Of a stretch of DNA of 64,000 bases, positions 62,430 through 64,000 are shown piece by piece. The stretch is taken from contig NC_084886.1 in NCBI RefSeq assembly GCF_958979055.1, forward strand, positions 50,179,654 to 50,243,653, in the 5' to 3' direction. The position numbers and the translations under genes were made by a program. The notes below the pieces were generated by a model. That model saw only the letters and a list, made by a program, of their open reading frames with translations. It was not told the origin of the DNA and made no database searches. Position 1 is the stretch's first letter. Each line of letters opens with the position of its first letter. The DNA comes from Alnus glutinosa. Lineage: Eukaryota; Streptophyta; Magnoliopsida; Fagales; Betulaceae.

Positions 62430-62989
62430 GGCAATTTGTTGAGCAATCTGTAGTATATGCATGCTTCTATATATATCATTATCACTCATGTATTAATATA
62501 CGAGAAAACACTGCCTAGTAGTCACAAAATCTTGTTTTCTAAGCCAAAGTTGAATTACGACCTCAAAAAATAGAGTGAACATTTTTATAATTTTAATTTT
62601 TAAATAAGGAGCTCAAGTGGGAAAGAAAGTACTTTTGATCTTTAGTTATCATCAACAAATAATGCTCGATCTTATGTTTTTGACTCGATGTCTACTCAAA
62701 GAATGAATGAAGAAGCTACAAGGAAAATCCTATGTCAGCAACTTGGGATCATTTTTCATATAATCCAAAGCATAACAACTCACAAAGAATGTCATATACA
62801 AAGAAGTGAAGAATAAACACATGCATTGCAAGATCTTAATTAAAAATCATGAGAATGGCAATGTATAACCAAATTAGTGTTATAAGGGATATTACAGTTT
62901 CTACTACAACTCTCTTACAAACTGACGTGACAGTTTATATGACACTTATCACATCAGCTATAACACAATTATTATTATTATTTTTTCTA
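62426..62989. other. Intergenic, no gene seen
   Basis: A/T-rich; a short ACTGACGTGACAGTTTATAT motif at about 62921 resembles the MITE-like repeat at 50113. Confidence 0.45.
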
Positions 62990-64000
62990 AGCAATATAAG
63001 AGAAACGAGTTAGGGAAGTGGATCTTTGGATTAGAATCGAAACAATATGCGGGAGTGAGTGGAAATGCTTCTGAAGACTCCGTGAGATGCGACCCATTTG
63101 GCTATTTGTTATGCCCTATTATTAGCACGTATTGGTATTTTGGACGCGATCCAACTTAGGAAAAGCTGAAGTTGCCGATGAATATCTAAGACTAAGGAAG
63201 ATATGTGCCAGTCGACAAAGGAACTAGAGTAGTTAACAGCTAGAGAAGTCACTAGAGAGTCTCCCTCGAGTTGCAAGGCATTTTTCTCCACTGAGACTGT
63301 AAGATCGACAGCTAAAAGGGCAGCTGAGCCTCAATCGTGTTTGCATGCACCTGAGGAAGCCGCTTGGTGCATACTCTCATAATGTCACCATGGTCGTCGA
63401 TCACTAATGACACCTGCTGAAACAACAAAGTTAGGTCTTATGGCCACATCATAAATTTGCCTTGAGGCGGCTGGGAGGAGATTTCCAGGTCTCAAATCTT
63501 GAAGATGGATTATTCCATGCTGACCAGTGATCCTCGGTAGTCTCGTATCTCCTTGGAAGGTCAATGACCCAGCTCGATCGGACAGGCCAAGGTCGATCAT
63601 CCCCAGCCACTGCAATCTTCGGTATAGGCTGAATCTTTGCCTCCTTGGGCTAGCACAACTTCGACTCCCCCTCTAGCCTTTGGATATGGTTGAGGAGGGA
63701 GGAGATGTCCAGGGAAATTCCATTGTGTATCATATTATTTCTTGCTCTCCATATTGTGTCCATGGTAATAGCTGCTTGAATTTGGATTTCATGGGTCTAA
63801 GTTGTGGTGACGACCAAAGTGTTATGGTGGCAGATGAAGGCTTTGATCTAGGATGTGATGGGCTGGCTCTCAAGGGAGAAGAATCAATTGGCCATTTGAA
63901 GCTACTTCATAGGATCCTACTTCTTGAGTTTCCTTTGTCGAGAGTTTTCCTACCCAGTTTTGTCAGCAATGATTTATTAAGGATCTGCATAGAATGAAGG
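62990..64000 (-). mobile_element. LINE ORF2 C-terminus with RNase H domain, runs off the right edge
   Basis: Read from right to left on the minus strand: TMDTIWRARNNMIHNGIS (about 63750), then YDVAIRPNFVVSAGVISD (about 63440), then KNALQLEGDSLVTSLAVNYS, WHISSLVLDIHRQLQLFLSW and IPIRANNRAH (63300-63100). The pieces are in different frames, so it is decayed. It shares DVAIRP with the plus-strand relic at 61790, so both belong to one family. Confidence 0.75.

Noticed and set aside
62282-62518. Frames with Arg-Glu or Ser-Leu runs
   Set aside because: They are translations of the (GA)n runs in the tandem duplication.

Overview
This is nuclear DNA from a plant, most likely a woody eudicot of the rosid type. 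The evidence is spliced genes with GT-AG introns, plant-only families (CDPK-related kinase, SAUR, HD-Zip I, MIR166, plant secretory PLA2) and long A/T-rich intergenic stretches full of MITEs, LINE tails and microsatellites. I see no bacterial, viral or organellar gene set and no CRISPR array. The species assignment is inference.

Layout. 1-7419 (+): 3' part of a CDPK-related kinase gene (10 of about 11 exons; the first exon lies off the left edge), with two truncated LINEs and a retroelement-like scrap in its introns. 9184-9588 (-): intronless SAUR32-like auxin-response gene ending in a long histidine run. 9.85-20.8 kb: gene-poor, holding a cluster of palindromic MITEs, a LINE tail and a 312-bp tandem duplication. 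20872-21837 (-): single-exon seven-helix membrane protein of unknown function. 27085-27256 (-): MIR166 precursor. 27.7-31.6 kb: transposon cluster (an 833-bp Mutator-like element, a Mutator-like MITE and two hAT-type elements, all with readable target duplications). 35420-36241 (+): HD-Zip class I gene of the ATHB7/12 type. 39026-39105 (+): tRNA-Leu(UAG). 41402-45923 (+): nine-exon pyridoxal reductase PLR1. 46997-48665 (-): four-exon secretory phospholipase A2-alpha. 51536-52344: second Mutator-like element, carrying a captured receptor-like kinase fragment (Pack-MULE). 53262-55515 (-): five-exon ubiquitin-ribosomal protein L40 fusion. 58362-61193 (+): three-exon 6-phosphogluconolactonase with an insertion in intron 1. 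61.8-64.0 kb: two oppositely oriented decayed LINE RNase H regions.

The genes are ordinary unlinked plant genes, not a pathway cluster. Their roles are Ca2+-type kinase signalling, auxin growth response, miR166 control of HD-Zip III factors, drought/ABA transcription, vitamin B6 salvage, lipid signalling, ribosome supply and the oxidative pentose phosphate pathway. The most unusual content is the mobile DNA: two sister MULEs with about 10-bp target duplications, one carrying a kinase piece, and several MITE families present in multiple copies.

All exon boundaries were read by eye from frame continuity and GT/AG sites. Protein family names rest on remembered family sequences, not on a search.
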